A stretch of DNA of 64,000 nt from Patiria pectinifera (taxonomy: Eukaryota; Echinodermata; Asteroidea; Valvatida; Asterinidae), in contig CM057147.1 in the NCBI GenBank assembly GCA_029964075.1, forward strand, positions 29,471,513-29,535,512. Direction: 5' to 3'. Below, piece after piece: positions 18,748 to 31,845 of this stretch. The translations under genes were made by a program, and so were the position numbers. The notes under the pieces were generated by a model. The model was not told the DNA's origin and ran no database searches. It worked only from the letters and a program-made list of their open reading frames with translations. Within the stretch, counting starts at the first letter, position 1; every line of letters begins with the position of its first letter.

Positions 18748-21687
18748 ATATTAAAGTTCATAAACGTTATCCAGTAACAGAGCTAGAGAGAAGGTAAGGG
18801 AAGCGTACTGCTCGATGCCATTGGGACGAGGTTGCCCTTCAATCATATGACTAGCATATTCTTTAACTCCACATCATCTCAATGTATAACGGTGTCCATT
18901 GATGGCTAATTGCCTAACTTCATAAACTATTTTTTTTCTGTACCGTCGGTTTTTAAAGAGACTTCAGTATTGTCTAACGACATCGTGATAATTTAAATAT
19001 ATGATGACTTTAATTTCAGGTGTCAAGACCGACCAACATATTTCATACATGTACATGCTCGTTGATAGAATGATTTTATGGGTTCTAAAATGGGTTTCAC
19101 GTGTGACTGAATCTTTATTAAAATATTTATCTTTCAGGTTGTTTTGTCCATTGTACAAGATAATAATAATATCTGCTGCCGATATTCTTCTCATATAAGA
19201 AGACCGCCACTCCTCTCCTCCCGACATTGTTAGGTGCCACCACGATATACACTGCGCTCATTTTAAACGAAAAATCACAACTGACCCATTGCACGGTGCG
19301 CTCTCACTGGAGACATTTTTTTAAAATTCATATTCAATGGCAATACAAACTCCTAGTTCTATTCATGCTTATCAGAGGAGCAAAGACCTGTCCTAAGGTG
19401 TGACGTCAAATGCAAGGGGTCTGTTGCAAAATTGCCCGATTTAATACACTAAACTTTGATTTGGTGTGCATTTTTTTTTTAGTTTGCAACTTTTCATTTT
19501 ATTTTGTTTTATAACAGGGGAGTTTCATCCTTTTTTCTTCTTTGTAGCAGGGGTTGGATCCAATCAGACTCATGGAGTGCTGTTCAAACATGAAAGTGCT
19601 GTAGCGGTTCTATCCCAACCTCGTTTCAATGGGTACGATCTTGCTGCGCCATGTTGTTTCCCATCATGCCTTGCGCGGTCTGAACCCCCTGGATTCATTA
19701 AATTTAAATTTGACAAAATATGGCACATTTAAATAAGGACTGCAGTCGTTAAATATAACACGCGATGCCATCTTTCAAATGTTGAAAGTTGTGTTTTTGA
19801 AGAATCAAATACTTCGAAAATAAGGTTTTGACGTCGCGTTATTTGGCAAGGATTTGTATTAGGCTAAATGTGTACGTACCTCTTTCGCCCCTTTACAACA
19901 AAACCTGTCAGTATTTTATTTTATTTTTATTTTTTTTGGGGGGGGGGGACGAGTCTGCCATAACCCATATCGTGTTCATCACGTCCAATGTTAGTGAAGG
20001 AAAGCGCACGGAGTCGAGGCTGGTTCTCTCCCTGATTCCCTGCTTACACCTGTCCGAACTGCGGAAATTGCAGGGCGATCTAGGGCCCGAGAAACATGGA
20101 TTCGTTTGGGGAGCAATTTGCCACCGATTTGTAGTTGATTATTGACCTCTTGGATTCATGCAGTATTTAGGACACAATACTGGACAACGGACAGTTTGTT
20201 TCTGTGTAGGAAAAATCCATCTATTGCATATTTTAATCACTCTTCCTTAACCACATCTACACGATTCGTATTTTAATATATATTCACATTAAGAACTGGT
20301 TTAATTGGTAACCCGCAAATTTCAACCACAATTGTAACCCACAAGTGTCATCCACAGATGTCACCCACATTACGTCACCCACAAATGTCATCCACAAATG
20401 TCACTTACATTAGGTCACCCACAAAATGTCATCCACAGTATGTCATCCACAAATGTCATCCACATACGTGCCATGCTAAGACGTCATTCACAGAAGCGCA
20501 ATTAAGGAACGCTAATGGAAAACGTACAGGATTGATTCGAATCGGAGTTCTCAGTATTTACCACCTGTCTGACTTCTCGTTACTAATGATGTGCAAACCA
20601 GACCCGGACCCGAAACCGACTTCGGGTCGGGTCGGGTTTACCATTGCGAGTGATACCGTATTAATTAAATCTATATTACATAACACATCATAGAATGTCA
20701 AGTGTCCTGAACAATATTCTTTCACCTATATACCTTCCCTTAACATGATCATGGAATTTAATTACACACGTACTAAAAGCATCACATGTAAATTCTACAA
20801 CTCTATATAGTTCTTCCACATTGCAGTAAACATATCTTTACAAGCCTTATAACACATCCCAATAATTTCAGTTTACAGCCAAATTAAGTTGCCAACTTCA
20901 CAAGCGTATAATACCGCCTTTAAGATCTCACCAGGATCACAATGTAGAGATAACAAGGCGAAAGGCTTTCCTTGTTTTAGCTGTTGACAATTTTTTGGTA
21001 ACTTATTTTAGTATGCCGTTCGATGAGTTGTCAACACGAATTCTATTTTAATGATTGCTTTAAATTATATTATACATGTATATGGTTATAGACTATACTC
21101 GATTTCAGCACAAAAACAAAATAATGGTGCCTATATAGTGTGTGTAGGTGTACGCATGCTGAACAGACCAAGTTGAACAACCGACCATGGCCCAGTCTAA
21201 ATTTAACTACAGTGTGAAACAAGCGAAATATATAAAGCTCTTATTAAAGAATATATGTCTACAATTAATGCTAAAAATAATCATTGAACATCATTTTCTT
21301 TAAATAGATATCGCTCAGAAAAAAAATCGAAAATTTCAGTAATATTGAGGACAGTAGTTTTTAGTACAATTTGTAGTTTTAATACAATTTGAAAGGTTTG
21401 CCTGATGTAGTGAGCAATAAGAGTACATTTTATGTTAGATCACAAAACAAATTTCTGTTATAACAAGTTCTGAAACTGCCCTGTTGGGGGATCACCACGT
21501 TTCGACACATTTGCATATACTTTGACGGGGGATTTTAAATATTCCGCAAAGAAATCGCGCAGACATTTATGTTATTATCCTTTACTCATAGTGATTATAG
21601 ATTGAAATCCCGCATGTGACATTTGCAAATGTCCATTCGTAATTTGCGTTTCATCAGCTATGTTCCACTTTGTATGGATTAAAAGTG
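18748..21687. other. Host intergenic DNA
   Basis: No gene is supported. It contains a T-rich patch at 19466-19500, a G-run near 19938, a degenerate minisatellite (20313-20475) and a GC-rich hairpin near 20602-20640 (ACCCGGACCCGAA / TTCGGGTCGGGT). Confidence 0.5.
20313..20475. repeat. Degenerate minisatellite
   Basis: Variants of CACAAATGTCATC recur about a dozen times with 11-16 bp spacing (CACCCACA, CATCCACA). Confidence 0.8.
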
Positions 21688-22337
21688 TTAATAAGCGCAG
21701 CTGTCGCGGAGGCTGGTTTCACCTTCGCAAATCGCAGGGAACTGCTTGTCACACAGGTTATCATTCCATTTCCCACCAGACAATACTTGAACGCAGTCCT
21801 CAGTTCCTTGATTGTTGGGTTCACCAGTCGCCCAATTCCTAAACTCCACCTCATCGGTACCGTCCCAACACTTCCGTGTACCTACCAAAACAATCGATGT
21901 ATCACGATAAGATTTCGATTTGGGTGAGATTGACAAGGTAATTATGTTTGAAATCAAATTTTCCATCAACTGAACCAATCACGATTGTGATTTTTAAAAT
22001 TTAAACAAACTAGAAAGAGCAACAAACCTTCTTCCTCAAGATCGTTGCAATTGATCCAAAACCGGGCTGGCACTAGGCGTATGAGAAAATCAGTTTCCTC
22101 CTGAGACTGTGGCATGACCAAGACACCGCCCATCTTGATGCACTCATCTTTTGCCTCAAACCATGTCAGGCGTTCCATGATGGCTCTGTAGCATTTGCCA
22201 CCCCACTGGATCCAAGGAGGAGGACACGCCCATCGACGGCCACTACCGGAGGCCTTACACATCTCGTTACCCCCAGTGCAACCCATCATCAGATGAAGGC
22301 TTATCAAGCCATAGATGAACCGTTTAGACGCCATCAT
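21688..22337 (-). CDS. Secreted C-type lectin, gene 1 (two exons)
   Basis: Exon 1 is 22337-22028 and exon 2 is 21880-21688, with a 147 bp intron of phase 1 (GAA G|gtttg ... ggtag|GT). Exon 1 encodes a signal peptide (hydrophobic FIYGLISLHLMMGCTGG) and the first half of a C-type lectin domain: WACPPPWIQWGGKCYRAI, WFEAKDECIKMGG, then FWINCNDLEEEG. Exon 2 completes the fold with FRNWATGEPNNQGTEDC, KWNDNLCDKQFPAICE and a Cys-containing tail. EPN with WND is the mannose-type calcium-binding signature. The product of ~165 residues is a single-domain soluble lectin, probably for recognition of microbial or self glycans. It belongs to a same-strand cluster with genes 2 and 3. Confidence 0.88.
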
Positions 22338-24648
22338 CCCTCACATCTTACCCGGCTGGTGTCTAGAGCTAAAATGATGGGCTTGTACGTTAACTAATTA
22401 CATTGGAGAACTCCGACTCTGCATGAACCAACTCAACCAAGTAGTCAACAAAAAACCTTTAGTGTGACCATGAAACGTGTCAAATAACGAGAAAGATGCA
22501 TTATATATTGAATGCAACCAGTTGGTAAATGAATATCGATTGAGGCCCTTACTTTTTGTGAGAGCAAATTTAATATAGAGAAGTGACAGCTAGTCGGCAA
22601 GATGCTGTATATTTCTCCCCGGTTGTTCTCACTCAATTCAATACCGAGAATATGAATGCATTCGTTGTATAGAAACTCAAGTCAGACGCCGTATGCAATT
22701 TGCTGCACAAGTAGACCACGCTGTATTAGAACCACTACACTAGATGATATCCCTGATATTATAATGAAACGCAGTTTCTATCATGTCGTATATCTTACCC
22801 GTCTGGAGTCTCTAACTGAACTTTTGGGCAACGCTCCATCTCTTATACATGTAGGGATTTTTTGGCAATCTATCGAGCATTTAGATTTGTCATATTGGGA
22901 CACAAGCACAGACACGAGGTCGAGAAAATGGCCGCCATGTGAGAAGGGCTGATTTGTTATGCACAAACAACCAACATTGTCAGTCAATAGAGGGTGCACT
23001 CTACATCCGGTGTGGACCATAACATTTTACTACAAAAATAAAACCCATTACGACTTTACGAGTATCTACAGTGGCATTACCAAGATGCATCATTTTTTTG
23101 GTTCAAGAAGATGTCGCTCAGTTTTCATTTCTTAAGATGAATATGCATGGTCGTTGAATACGAATTCCTTGTTGACATCGATTGGCAATTTGCCACATGT
23201 AAGCCACGATGTAGTGACCCTGTTTGTCTGACACTCAGACAGGTTCCCGGAGCCCAGTAGCTAGTTCCCATTTAAGGAAGACACTAAGTACTAACCTGTG
23301 CAGCGGTTCGTGAACTTTTTTTCAGTAGCTGGGTACTAGTATGTTTATTCATGAGGAAAGATCAGCGACGTCTAGCATTGCATTGCTATTGCTATTGCTT
23401 TTCTTCTCCAAATTTATCTTTGGGAATATTTTAATAAAAGGAAAAAAATTAGGTCCAAGAGCCTAAGTGTCTTGAAAAAAAAAATTGCGAATCGCTACAG
23501 AGGCTAGTATATAGTGCCTTCCCCCATTTAAAGCTATTGAATAGATCGCCTGAAGCCCTCGCGGTGCGCTTTTCAAAGCGGACGATCACGGACACCTTTG
23601 GACATTAGGTGGCGCTCTTCATCCCGGGACATGATTGTGCCGACGGACATAACATTCTGCCCACAGGAGGACAATTTTGCAGACACACATAACAAAAACA
23701 AGCAGGGGGGTGGTGTGGCCAAGATCTATAAAAATAAAAACTGGTTTTAACTGTTTGAACTTTCAGGTTAATGCATTGTTTTCCTAATTTAAGGTCTCCT
23801 TCAAATAAATTAGCATTTCTAATACGTAAACGATTAGAAGAAGTCATATTCACAATTTATAGATCCTAACATAATACGTAAAATCCTTTTATAAACACAG
23901 CGCAATATCAAAAGTGTTTAATGTAGCTGCTTATATACATGCAGTCTTTCAAACAGATGTTCTTAGTATTAAGCATGTTTTATTTTTTTTTTTTAGGATC
24001 GATTTAACTTTGGTAACACTGAATTCTAAATAGTTTTTAAAAAGTATAAAGCAGTAGCTCAGCATCTTTCATTTTTGTTTTTCGTTTGAAGTTAGATTCT
24101 TATGAGCAGAATGTAACCAGAAAGATTAGCCATTTCAGTGGTTACCATCATACATCGTATTTTAACCAATCACATCACGCACCCTAACATCAATATTTAT
24201 CACGCTGTGTGAATGGAAAACACTTAACATTCCCGTAGTGTTTTCCTTTCAATTAAACGTATCCCAACCAACAATCATATTAAAATTGACACAGGTTCGA
24301 ACCATAAATCTTGCGATCCATAGTTAATCCCACTATCCACTAGGCCACTGTGGCAGCTCGACGAAAGCTGTACTTTGAAATGCACTAATGTACATGCATG
24401 ACTGAGTTATAGCAATGGTGTGGCGTCATTGTTATTTTCTTATGGTTAGACATCGAACTAGCTGATAATCATGATCTAATGACGATGTGTGCTGTAGAAA
24501 ACAAAAACACTACCGGTTCGAATCCTGTAATAGGCACTGTGACTCTGCTGTTCCCTTCAGAGTTGTTGTGTTCTAGTGGACGCAGGTTCGAATCCTTATC
24601 AGTAGTGATGAGTGTGTCAACAGTTTTATTTACCGGTCCGCATGGATT
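22338..24648. other. Intergenic, with duplicated lectin-promoter sequence
   Basis: 22346-22800 holds sequence shared with the upstream regions of the other lectin copies. Near 22790 a further CTTACCCGTCTGGAGTCTCT resembles the segment just upstream of gene 1 (22346), so a lost gene start may lie here. 24000-24648 contains tRNA-derived fragments. I see no other gene. Confidence 0.5.
24288..24360 (-). repeat. tRNA-derived SINE head
   Basis: On the minus strand GTGGCCTAGTGGATAGTGG (A box, ~24330-24348) is followed after ~30 nt by GGTTCGAACC (B box, ~24291-24304). The cloverleaf does not pair well, so this is a tRNA relic or SINE rather than a tRNA gene. B-box fragments GGTTCGAATCC also occur at ~24513, ~24586 and ~28349. 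Confidence 0.5.
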
Positions 24649-25339
24649 TTAGAAAGTGCAGTCTTGGCGCAGGCAGGTTGCAGCTTTGCATATTGCAGCA
24701 CGTTGCCAATCACACGGTATGTCATTCCATTCCCCAACAGCTGAGGTTGTCACAGCACAGTTTTCATTACCTCTGGCGTTATTAGGCTCGCTATTAACTG
24801 GGTCCCAATTCCTGAACCCAACCTCATCCGTACCATCCTGGCACTTCCACGTACCTTTCAAAAACAACACAATGATATACAGGTACAAAGGTGGGAATTG
24901 ACGAAATAACAAAAAACCTACAGGAAAAAAAAATCGTATATAGTTGTTTTAAATCCTAATATTAATATCGACTGTCTTTGGTTGAGGAATAAAATCATGA
25001 AATTAAAGTGCAAAGATTCCTTTGCAACTCACCTTCTTCCACGATGTCATTGCAATTGATCCAAAATTCGGGTGGCAATAGTTGCATGAGGAAATCAGTC
25101 TCCTCCTGAGATCGTGGCGCGACCAAGACACTTCCCATCTTGATGCATTCATCTTTTGCCTCGGACCATGAAAGATGCTCCATGATAGATTTGTAGCATT
25201 TGGCACCCCACTCGATCCAAGGGGGAGGACACGCCCATCTGCGACCAACGGGGGCCTTACACATCTCGTTACCACCGGTGCAACCTATCATCAGATGAAG
25301 GCTGATCAAGCCAAAAATTAACCGCTTAGGCACCATCAT
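24649..25339 (-). CDS. Secreted C-type lectin, gene 2 (two exons)
   Basis: Exon 1 is 25339-25033 (donor G|gtgagt) and exon 2 is 24854-24649, with a 178 bp phase 1 intron. The signal peptide (LIFGLISLHLMIGCTGG) is followed by ACPPPWIEWGAKCYKSI, WSEAKDECIKMGS and FWINCNDIVEEG. Exon 2 gives KCQDGTDEVGFRNW, SEPNNARGNENC, EWNDIPCDWQRAAICK and a C-terminus with two more cysteines. It keeps the EPN and WND motifs. Compared with gene 1, exon 2 has a few extra residues before EPN and in the next loop. It is intact and probably functional. Confidence 0.88.
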
Positions 25340-25997
25340 TTCGCAAACCTTACCCGGTGGCGTGTAGAAGTGAAATGGACAACATGCTTTTCACGGTGAA
25401 TTGTCGTATAGAACATGTCCTCGACTCAGATATTTTCTTTTAATTACGAAAGTGAAGGTGTCAAAACACGCTGGAAACCTGTCTCCTTTTGTGTTATTTG
25501 CAGTGTAAACTAGCCCAGTATCGATCAGTCCCATCAACAATTGCGACTCACGTTGGAAAGATTATGCCAACGAGACATCTAAGAACATGACCCAAGGACA
25601 AAATGCATCATAACACGGGCGTTGCTAGACCATTTTGAATGGAGGGGGGTCATTATGAAATTTGCCGAAAGACCGTCACGCAAAATGAGTGTAATTGATT
25701 ATATTCACCCAAAATGTTGAATGCCTGCAAGCGAGCACGTACCTGTGTTTTGCAAAGTCATATTGCTGTCAACCGCCCGTAAATGGAGCGACCTCGTGCG
25801 TCAGCTCGTGCCGACATGACAGAATGTACACAATCTTTTGCTACGGGTTGCAGAACCGGATTTTAGCTTCGGGGTTTTGAGCTGCGGTGTTCATTATTTA
25901 CATTCTCCATTATTTCTTCTTTCTTCTTCCTTTCCCCTTCCTTTGCCAAAGTTCATTTCTATTATGCAGACAGCACCATGATTTTCACGAGGTCCGT

Positions 25998-26293
25998 AAT
26001 TTTCTTGAAAATATGGAGAAAATTATTGGAACTTCAGTGCACGTCGGGGTTTAACTTGAAAAACGTCCATGTGTTTCAATGACCATGAGATGTGTTAACC
26101 TTTTACTTTTTGAGCACACAAGAATCGTGTCTCTTGTATGGAGGCTCAAAGTAGCGTGACGCACTTGCGCGCTAATATCTCCCACGCATCTCTAATCACT
26201 GGCATATCATCTTAGAGAATGAGGTTACTAACAGGAGCTATAACAAACTACACGTCGGTGCATCTTGGTTTAAACGTGTGATGCCGTTTGGGC
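25998..26293. repeat. Direct repeat, copy 1
   Basis: Starts AAATATGGAGAAAATTATTG and is ~95% identical to 27772-28068, ending at GATGCCGTTTGGGCA in both. Confidence 0.9.
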
Positions 26294-27771
26294 ACCACAT
26301 TTTCTCAGACCTTACCCGCCTGGTGTCTAGTGGGGAAATAATTAGACTGCACGCGACTCCAATTACGACAAAATTACGTGATCACAAAGCTCTATTTCGG
26401 GCAGTATTTCTCGATCGCCAAATTCATTACCATGAAAGATGAATGCATTCGTTGAATAGGAGCTCAAGGTAGACATCGATTGGCAATTTCCTACAAATTT
26501 TTTACTCTGTAAAGAACCACTTCGTCAGATGCGAGATCCCTGACGTTAAAATTGAAAATATATTAAAAGTCTATTCCAGAGGCTTAGAGGATTGACGCCA
26601 ATATTAACCATTTAATTCGGTAAATTTACCAGCAGAAACTGCCTCAAAAGGAACGTACCTAAAACGCAGCTATAACAGTACGCATGTTGTCCAGCATCCC
26701 TTTGCACTCAGAGTAAGCCTGATTCCGCCCCTCCCCCAGATCTCGGCCATTGTGGGACGACAATTTATGCAACTCGGTGCATGCATAGGATAACTTAATG
26801 TAAACATACCCAAGAAATAAGATGACTATAGGTTAAAGGTTTTGGGAATTATTGGCTAATTAATTATTCATATGCACCAATGGTAATTCTGGTTTGTGTG
26901 CACTACATCTGGGGAAATTTATTTTTCACGGTGCGGTAAACCATGGTCAAGATTTTATGTTGTGGTATCAACAGATGCGCAAGACTCGAGGCTTAAATGT
27001 CAGGTAGGTTCGGGTCGGAGGAAAATGTTTGCAAGGGTATTGCAGAAAAAAGTTGAGGGGGGCGAATTCCACCCCCGGCCCTTTTCGGGTTACAGACCCA
27101 ATAAATGCTTGCTATTGTGTTTTGGCATTAGGACCACAGTACAAACTAGGGGGGCAGACCACAAGAAAAAAAAAACATACTTATATATAATTTTTACGTT
27201 TATGGTTTTTGCCGTTGGGGAGCAGTTGGGACTTATACGATAGACATACAAATGTACAACATATTGCACACAACTACAATATACATTTCCGTACCGATAG
27301 TTTCTTACAATTTTGGGAAGGAGTGAACTATACTCAGGTGGGAAGTAAGTGCAAAGAAAAAATTGAACCGGATTTGTCTGCGATATTAAATACAAACGAA
27401 CAATGGTTTACTTTTAATACAAAGGTCCTTTATGTGGCTCCATTTTACAAGATAAATATTTTAAATGTTCATTTGACGTTAATTTAAATCCTACATCAAA
27501 GAACAAGAACAAAATGGCAATGCATGTACAGCGATTACAGCGAGTGTTTATTTAAATCAGACAAGTACCCTCTGAAACATCGTCAAACAATCTCCCTGTA
27601 CATTACTAAAAATTCACTGCAAGGTTTAGTAAATAACTGCAATGTGCATGGTTTCACAGTATTCTCTAAATTCAACTAGTTCAGTTGCGTAGCCACGGGG
27701 GCGAGTGCCCCATGAAACCTTGGTGCCCCCCCAGTCGCCCCCCCCCCCCCGATGAGATCAGGTTTTTCTTT

Positions 27772-28068
27772 AAAATATGGAGAAAATTATTGGAACTTCA
27801 GTGCACGTCGGGGTTTAACTTGAAAAACGTCCATGTGTTTCAATGACCATCAGATGTGATTAACCTTTCACTTTTTGAGCACACACGAATCGTGTCTCTT
27901 GTATGGAGGCTCAAAGTAGCGTGACGCACTTGCGTGCTAATATCTCCCACGCATCTCTAATCACTGGCACATCATCTTAAAAAATGAGGTTACAAACAGG
28001 AGCTATAACAAACTACACGTCGGTGCATCTTGGTATAAAACATGTGATGCCGTTTGGGCAACAATTTT
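27772..28068. repeat. Direct repeat, copy 2
   Basis: Second copy, 1,774 bp downstream of the first. It ends at the same point, where copy 1 runs on into lectin 5' flank and this copy does not. Confidence 0.9.
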
Positions 28069-28602
28069 CAATCACAAGAAGTTTATAACGAGAAATTAAA
28101 AGCCGTCAGCTTTATCAAAACATATAGCCATCTTTACTATAAGCACGGCTACTTCCTCTGCGGTACGCAGTTTACATGGCAGTCTTTGCTATATTGCAGG
28201 AATAGCATTGGATTCCGTAACTAGATTTTGAAATTAGCAAATAACAAATTTTTTCAAATGACGATACTCGACCAATTCAATTGTTAACATTTAAACATAT
28301 TTACTTCTTTCCTCCTTTTTTCCTCGAGTCTTCGAGTTTTTTCCTCAAGGTTCAAGGTTCGAATCCTGCGAAATGTACTTAATTGTACTTCCAGATTTTG
28401 TTTAAGTCTGGTTCCCTAACCTGACAACTCCCTCGACGCCCTGGCGCCATACATAGTAGGTCAGGTAGCCGCCACGGCTAAAAATATACATGATGACCCT
28501 TTCTCAAAGCTTGGCTTCGCTTCAGGTGTGGCTTTATAAATAAAGCTTTAAATGTTCTGATTCCCCACCCCCCCCCTCCCGAAAAAAAAACAAAACATGG
28601 GT

Positions 28603-29582
28603 TTAGAAAGTGCAGCGCAGGATGGTCGCAGCTTTGCATATTGCAGGGCGTTTGAAATTACATGGGATATCATTCCATTTCCTGGGTGTGAATACCTGAG
28701 CGCAGTCCTCATGACCGTTGTAGTCATTAGGTTCGTTAGCCGCCCAATTCCTGAACTCCACCTCATCGGTACCATCCTGACACTTCCACGTACCTATTGA
28801 AAAAAAAAATATATATATAAATTAAATAGTTGAACAAACAAAACTCACTTGAACAGGGTTTTAACTAGTATCACCCGTTATCCATGGAAGTCTCCTGTTT
28901 TTATGTCGACTGATATGTCCAAACATGCAGGTATATGCGAGCTGCGCGCCAGCCAATCGGAGTCGACTTTCATCATTTTCATTACCAAATCAGGACTAAT
29001 GGTTTGATTGGTCAATTCGAATGTCTATGACGCACAACGGGTGAATGACTTAAGACCCGTTACATAAAAAGGGCCCGCTGATTGGTTAAAATCTGGAGGT
29101 CAAGATGAGGTTGGCTTTCATAATTAATTAGCGAATCTGCTTACATTATCATAGACCATGGCTTTGGCCCGAGTCCTCAACCATATCGCCGCTTTACCAA
29201 ATGAGCTAATCAGCCATAAGCCAATCTAAAAATGTCAGTATCTTTGTTTAAGGTTCAAATTCAAATTCAACAAACCTTCTTCGTCGAGGTCATTGCAATT
29301 GATCCAGCTTGAGTGTGGCAACAGGCGCAGGATAAATTGAGTTTCCTCTTGAGACCGTGGCGCGACCAAAAAACCTCCCATTTCGATGCACATCTCTTTT
29401 GCTTCAAGCCAATTTAAATCATCCATGATGGCTCTGTAGCATTTGCCACCCCACTCGATCCAAGGAGGGGGACACGCCCATCTACCACCGATAACGGAGG
29501 CCTTACACATCTCGTTACCATCAGTGCAACCCGTCAAGAGTTGAATGCTAATCAAACAAAAGACGAACCGTCTAGGCACCAT
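28603..29582 (-). CDS. Secreted C-type lectin, gene 3 (two exons)
   Basis: Exon 1 is 29582-29276 and exon 2 is 28793-28603; the 482 bp phase 1 intron is longer than in genes 1 and 2. Signal peptide FVFCLISIQLLTGCTDG, then ACPPPWIEWGGKCYRAI, WLEAKEMCIEMGG and SWINCNDLDEEG. Exon 2 has KCQDGTDEVEFRNW, NEPNDYNGHEDC, KWNDIPC and AICKAATILRC before the stop at 28603-28605. EPN and WND are kept. TATAAAG on the minus strand at 29647-29653 lies about 65 bp upstream of the ATG and could be the core promoter. Confidence 0.87.
29170..29215 (-). repeat. tRNA-like A-box relic in lectin gene 3 intron
   Basis: The minus strand reads GGCTGATTAGCTCATTTGGT followed by AAAGCGG, like the 5' half of a tRNA (A box TAGCTCATTTGG). 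No clean B box follows, so it is a fragment or SINE. Confidence 0.35.
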
Positions 29583-29794
29583 CGTTCCTCAGATGTTAGC
29601 CTGCTGGTGGGTTGTGCTCAAATGATATGCTGCACGCCCAACGTGCTCTTTATAATCTCGCAGAGCAGAGCTCTGTTTCGGTTTATTACTTCAATATGAC
29701 CAAATTAAGTGGTCACCATAGATTCATTATATTGCTGCTAGTATTTCTCCCCCAGGCTTATTACCGTGCAATAAAGGTTGAATAACGCGTTTAA

Positions 29795-30888
29795 TATAGG
29801 TTTTCCCAGCTATTTTAACACTTTTATCACACAAATTCCCTATATCATTACTTTAATTTCGTCCCCGATCACCGCCCAGCTCACATCTCAAATTGAATTT
29901 CAAAAAGTCGCCACTAGATTTCATTTAAGGTTCAGTATAATTCAAATTTTTAGCATACCGATTCGTCCAAAATCTCTGAAATTCGTCTCGTGAAGCAATC
30001 GGCGTTGAATTGACAAAGCAAATTCGTTTTTTGTCATTCATTTTCATGTTGTTATCATTACATTTCGTTTCTGGTGACTTAAAACGTAACGATTAAAAAT
30101 GTGCCCAATCTTTGGACTTATTTAAAGAATTGTGCACGTTAATTACAGTTTTAATGTTAAGCAAATAGTTCCTTATAAATGAAAGAAGTTAGCTGTAAGT
30201 TTTGAGTTTTCTTTGACAGTTAACAATAAAATCAGAATGGGACTTTCACAATATGCTCTTTGTTTAGCATATGGAAATTAAGCATTGACATCAGGCAGTG
30301 ACCTTCTTAATGTTGCCCTTTGATATATGTACATGTATATGATTAAAACAACAGAAATACGGTATATGTCTATCAAAGAGCAACATTCAGAAGACGCTTA
30401 GTGTCCATGTATATTTGAAATGTCAATTCTTGACTCTAATGTTAATTGTGAAACACAAAATAAAAATGCATACCTCATGCAGCTAACAACTTTTATTTAT
30501 ACATATAGGGTAATGGATGTTGAATTTATCATTGTTTTAATGCGCACAATTCTTCAAATAAGTCTAAAGATTGGACGCTTTTTCTATAATCATATGCACT
30601 GTACGTCACAAGAAACGAAATGTAATGACAACAACTTGAAAACGAATGACAAAAAACGAATTTGCTTTGTCAATTCAACGCCGATTGCTTCACGAGATGA
30701 ATTTCAAAGATTTTGGACGAATCGGAATGCTAACAATTTGAATTATACTGCACCTTAAATGAAATCTAGTGGTGGCTTTTTGAAATTCAAATTGAGAAGT
30801 GAGCTTGGCGATGATTGGGGACGAAATTAAAGGCATGATATAGGGAATTCGAGTGATAAAAGTGTTAAAATAGCTGGGAAAACCTATA
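29795..30888. mobile_element. Foldback/MITE element with ~330 bp inverted repeats
   Basis: The ends TATAGGTTTTCCCAGC and GCTGGGAAAACCTATA are inverted copies, and similarity continues for roughly 330 bp inward on each side (29795-30130 and 30555-30888) around a ~420 bp centre. No transposase-like frame is present. The terminal AGGTTTTCCC is the same as that of the Polinton at 2069-18747. Flanks are AT-only and give no clear duplication. It sits in the upstream region of lectin gene 3. Confidence 0.85.
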
Positions 30889-31845
30889 TATATATGAACT
30901 TCAAGGTTGACATCGATTGGCAATTTGGTACACAAGTCAAAGAAATAAGGCTTAATGACGTAATGGCTTTGTTTTCACATGCGCTTTCCTATGGGAGCGA
31001 AGCCAGGGCGCCAGACGAAGTAGGGACCGTCTACCGCACAGGAAAGCGCGTATAATTATCAACAAAGCGTGAAGTCATTAGGTCTCAGGTCTGACCATCA
31101 GCTCATTAGTACGATTCTGACACTTCCAAATACCTATCAAAGACAGTAAACGGAACCCGAACTTTAAAGAGGTTGTGGAATACTCGAAGACATTTCCGTC
31201 ATATTTCGGGTATATGTAGCCTAAGATGTGATGAAATAAAAACGACTATTGTTTCTGTCATGAAATGAATACTAAAACTACTTATTTTGAGAGCTGTTTT
31301 TCAGGTCCTGTTTCGACCCGAACGTGCAATTTGTGTAAAAGTCGTCGTTGGGGGCAGCAAACAAAACATATTAAATCGTGACGTAATAAACAGGACTCCC
31401 GATGCAGCGTAGTTCCAGCGAAATTTTGCAAATCACTCCGCGCAACGACATGACTTTGTTTACAACTACACTGGGCGACATTTTGTATGGGCAGCCACAT
31501 GCTCCATAAATTCAACCATAGTGGGAAGTTCATAATTTATTCTAATGGGCAAGTTCATAATTTAATAGGAAGATATCTCCATTGACTTTTTGGTAGTTTA
31601 TATTGATTATTCATTGTTTTGATAGTTACACAGCAATTTATTTGTAGATCGGGGATCATTCTTTTGTGTGTTTGCCCTAACGGCCAACCATAGTAAGAAA
31701 TGTCTGTTACATCGTTCGATCGTTCACATCACCGTGACACGCTATGTAAAGCTGGCTGGACATTCACTGGTGTACTTGTGCCGCTGGCCCGGCTGCGGGG
31801 ACCGTAGATTTCTGACACCGGTAAACGGTGTTTGAATTTCACAAT

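Larger units (their letters stand above)
25340..28602. other. Intergenic, with duplicated blocks and a lectin gene start relic
   Basis: Two direct copies of a ~300 bp block lie at 25998-26293 and 27772-28068. Beside the first, GGGCACCACATTTTCTCAGACCTTACCCGCCTGGTGTCTAG (26291-26331) matches the start codon and 5' flank of the lectin genes without any lectin exon behind it. A C-run lies near 27739. No intact gene is seen. Confidence 0.6.

Noticed and set aside
2063..18753. Target-site duplication for the Polinton
   Set aside because: The six bases on each side (aactat, atatta) do not match and shifting the ends by a few bases does not help.
24500..24610. tRNA genes at GGTTCGAATCC sites
   Set aside because: Only B-box-like pieces are present, without paired stems or a proper A box at the right distance.
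27068..27400. Possible coding exon around 27090-27487
   Set aside because: Overlapping frames on both strands, no domain and no good splice sites.
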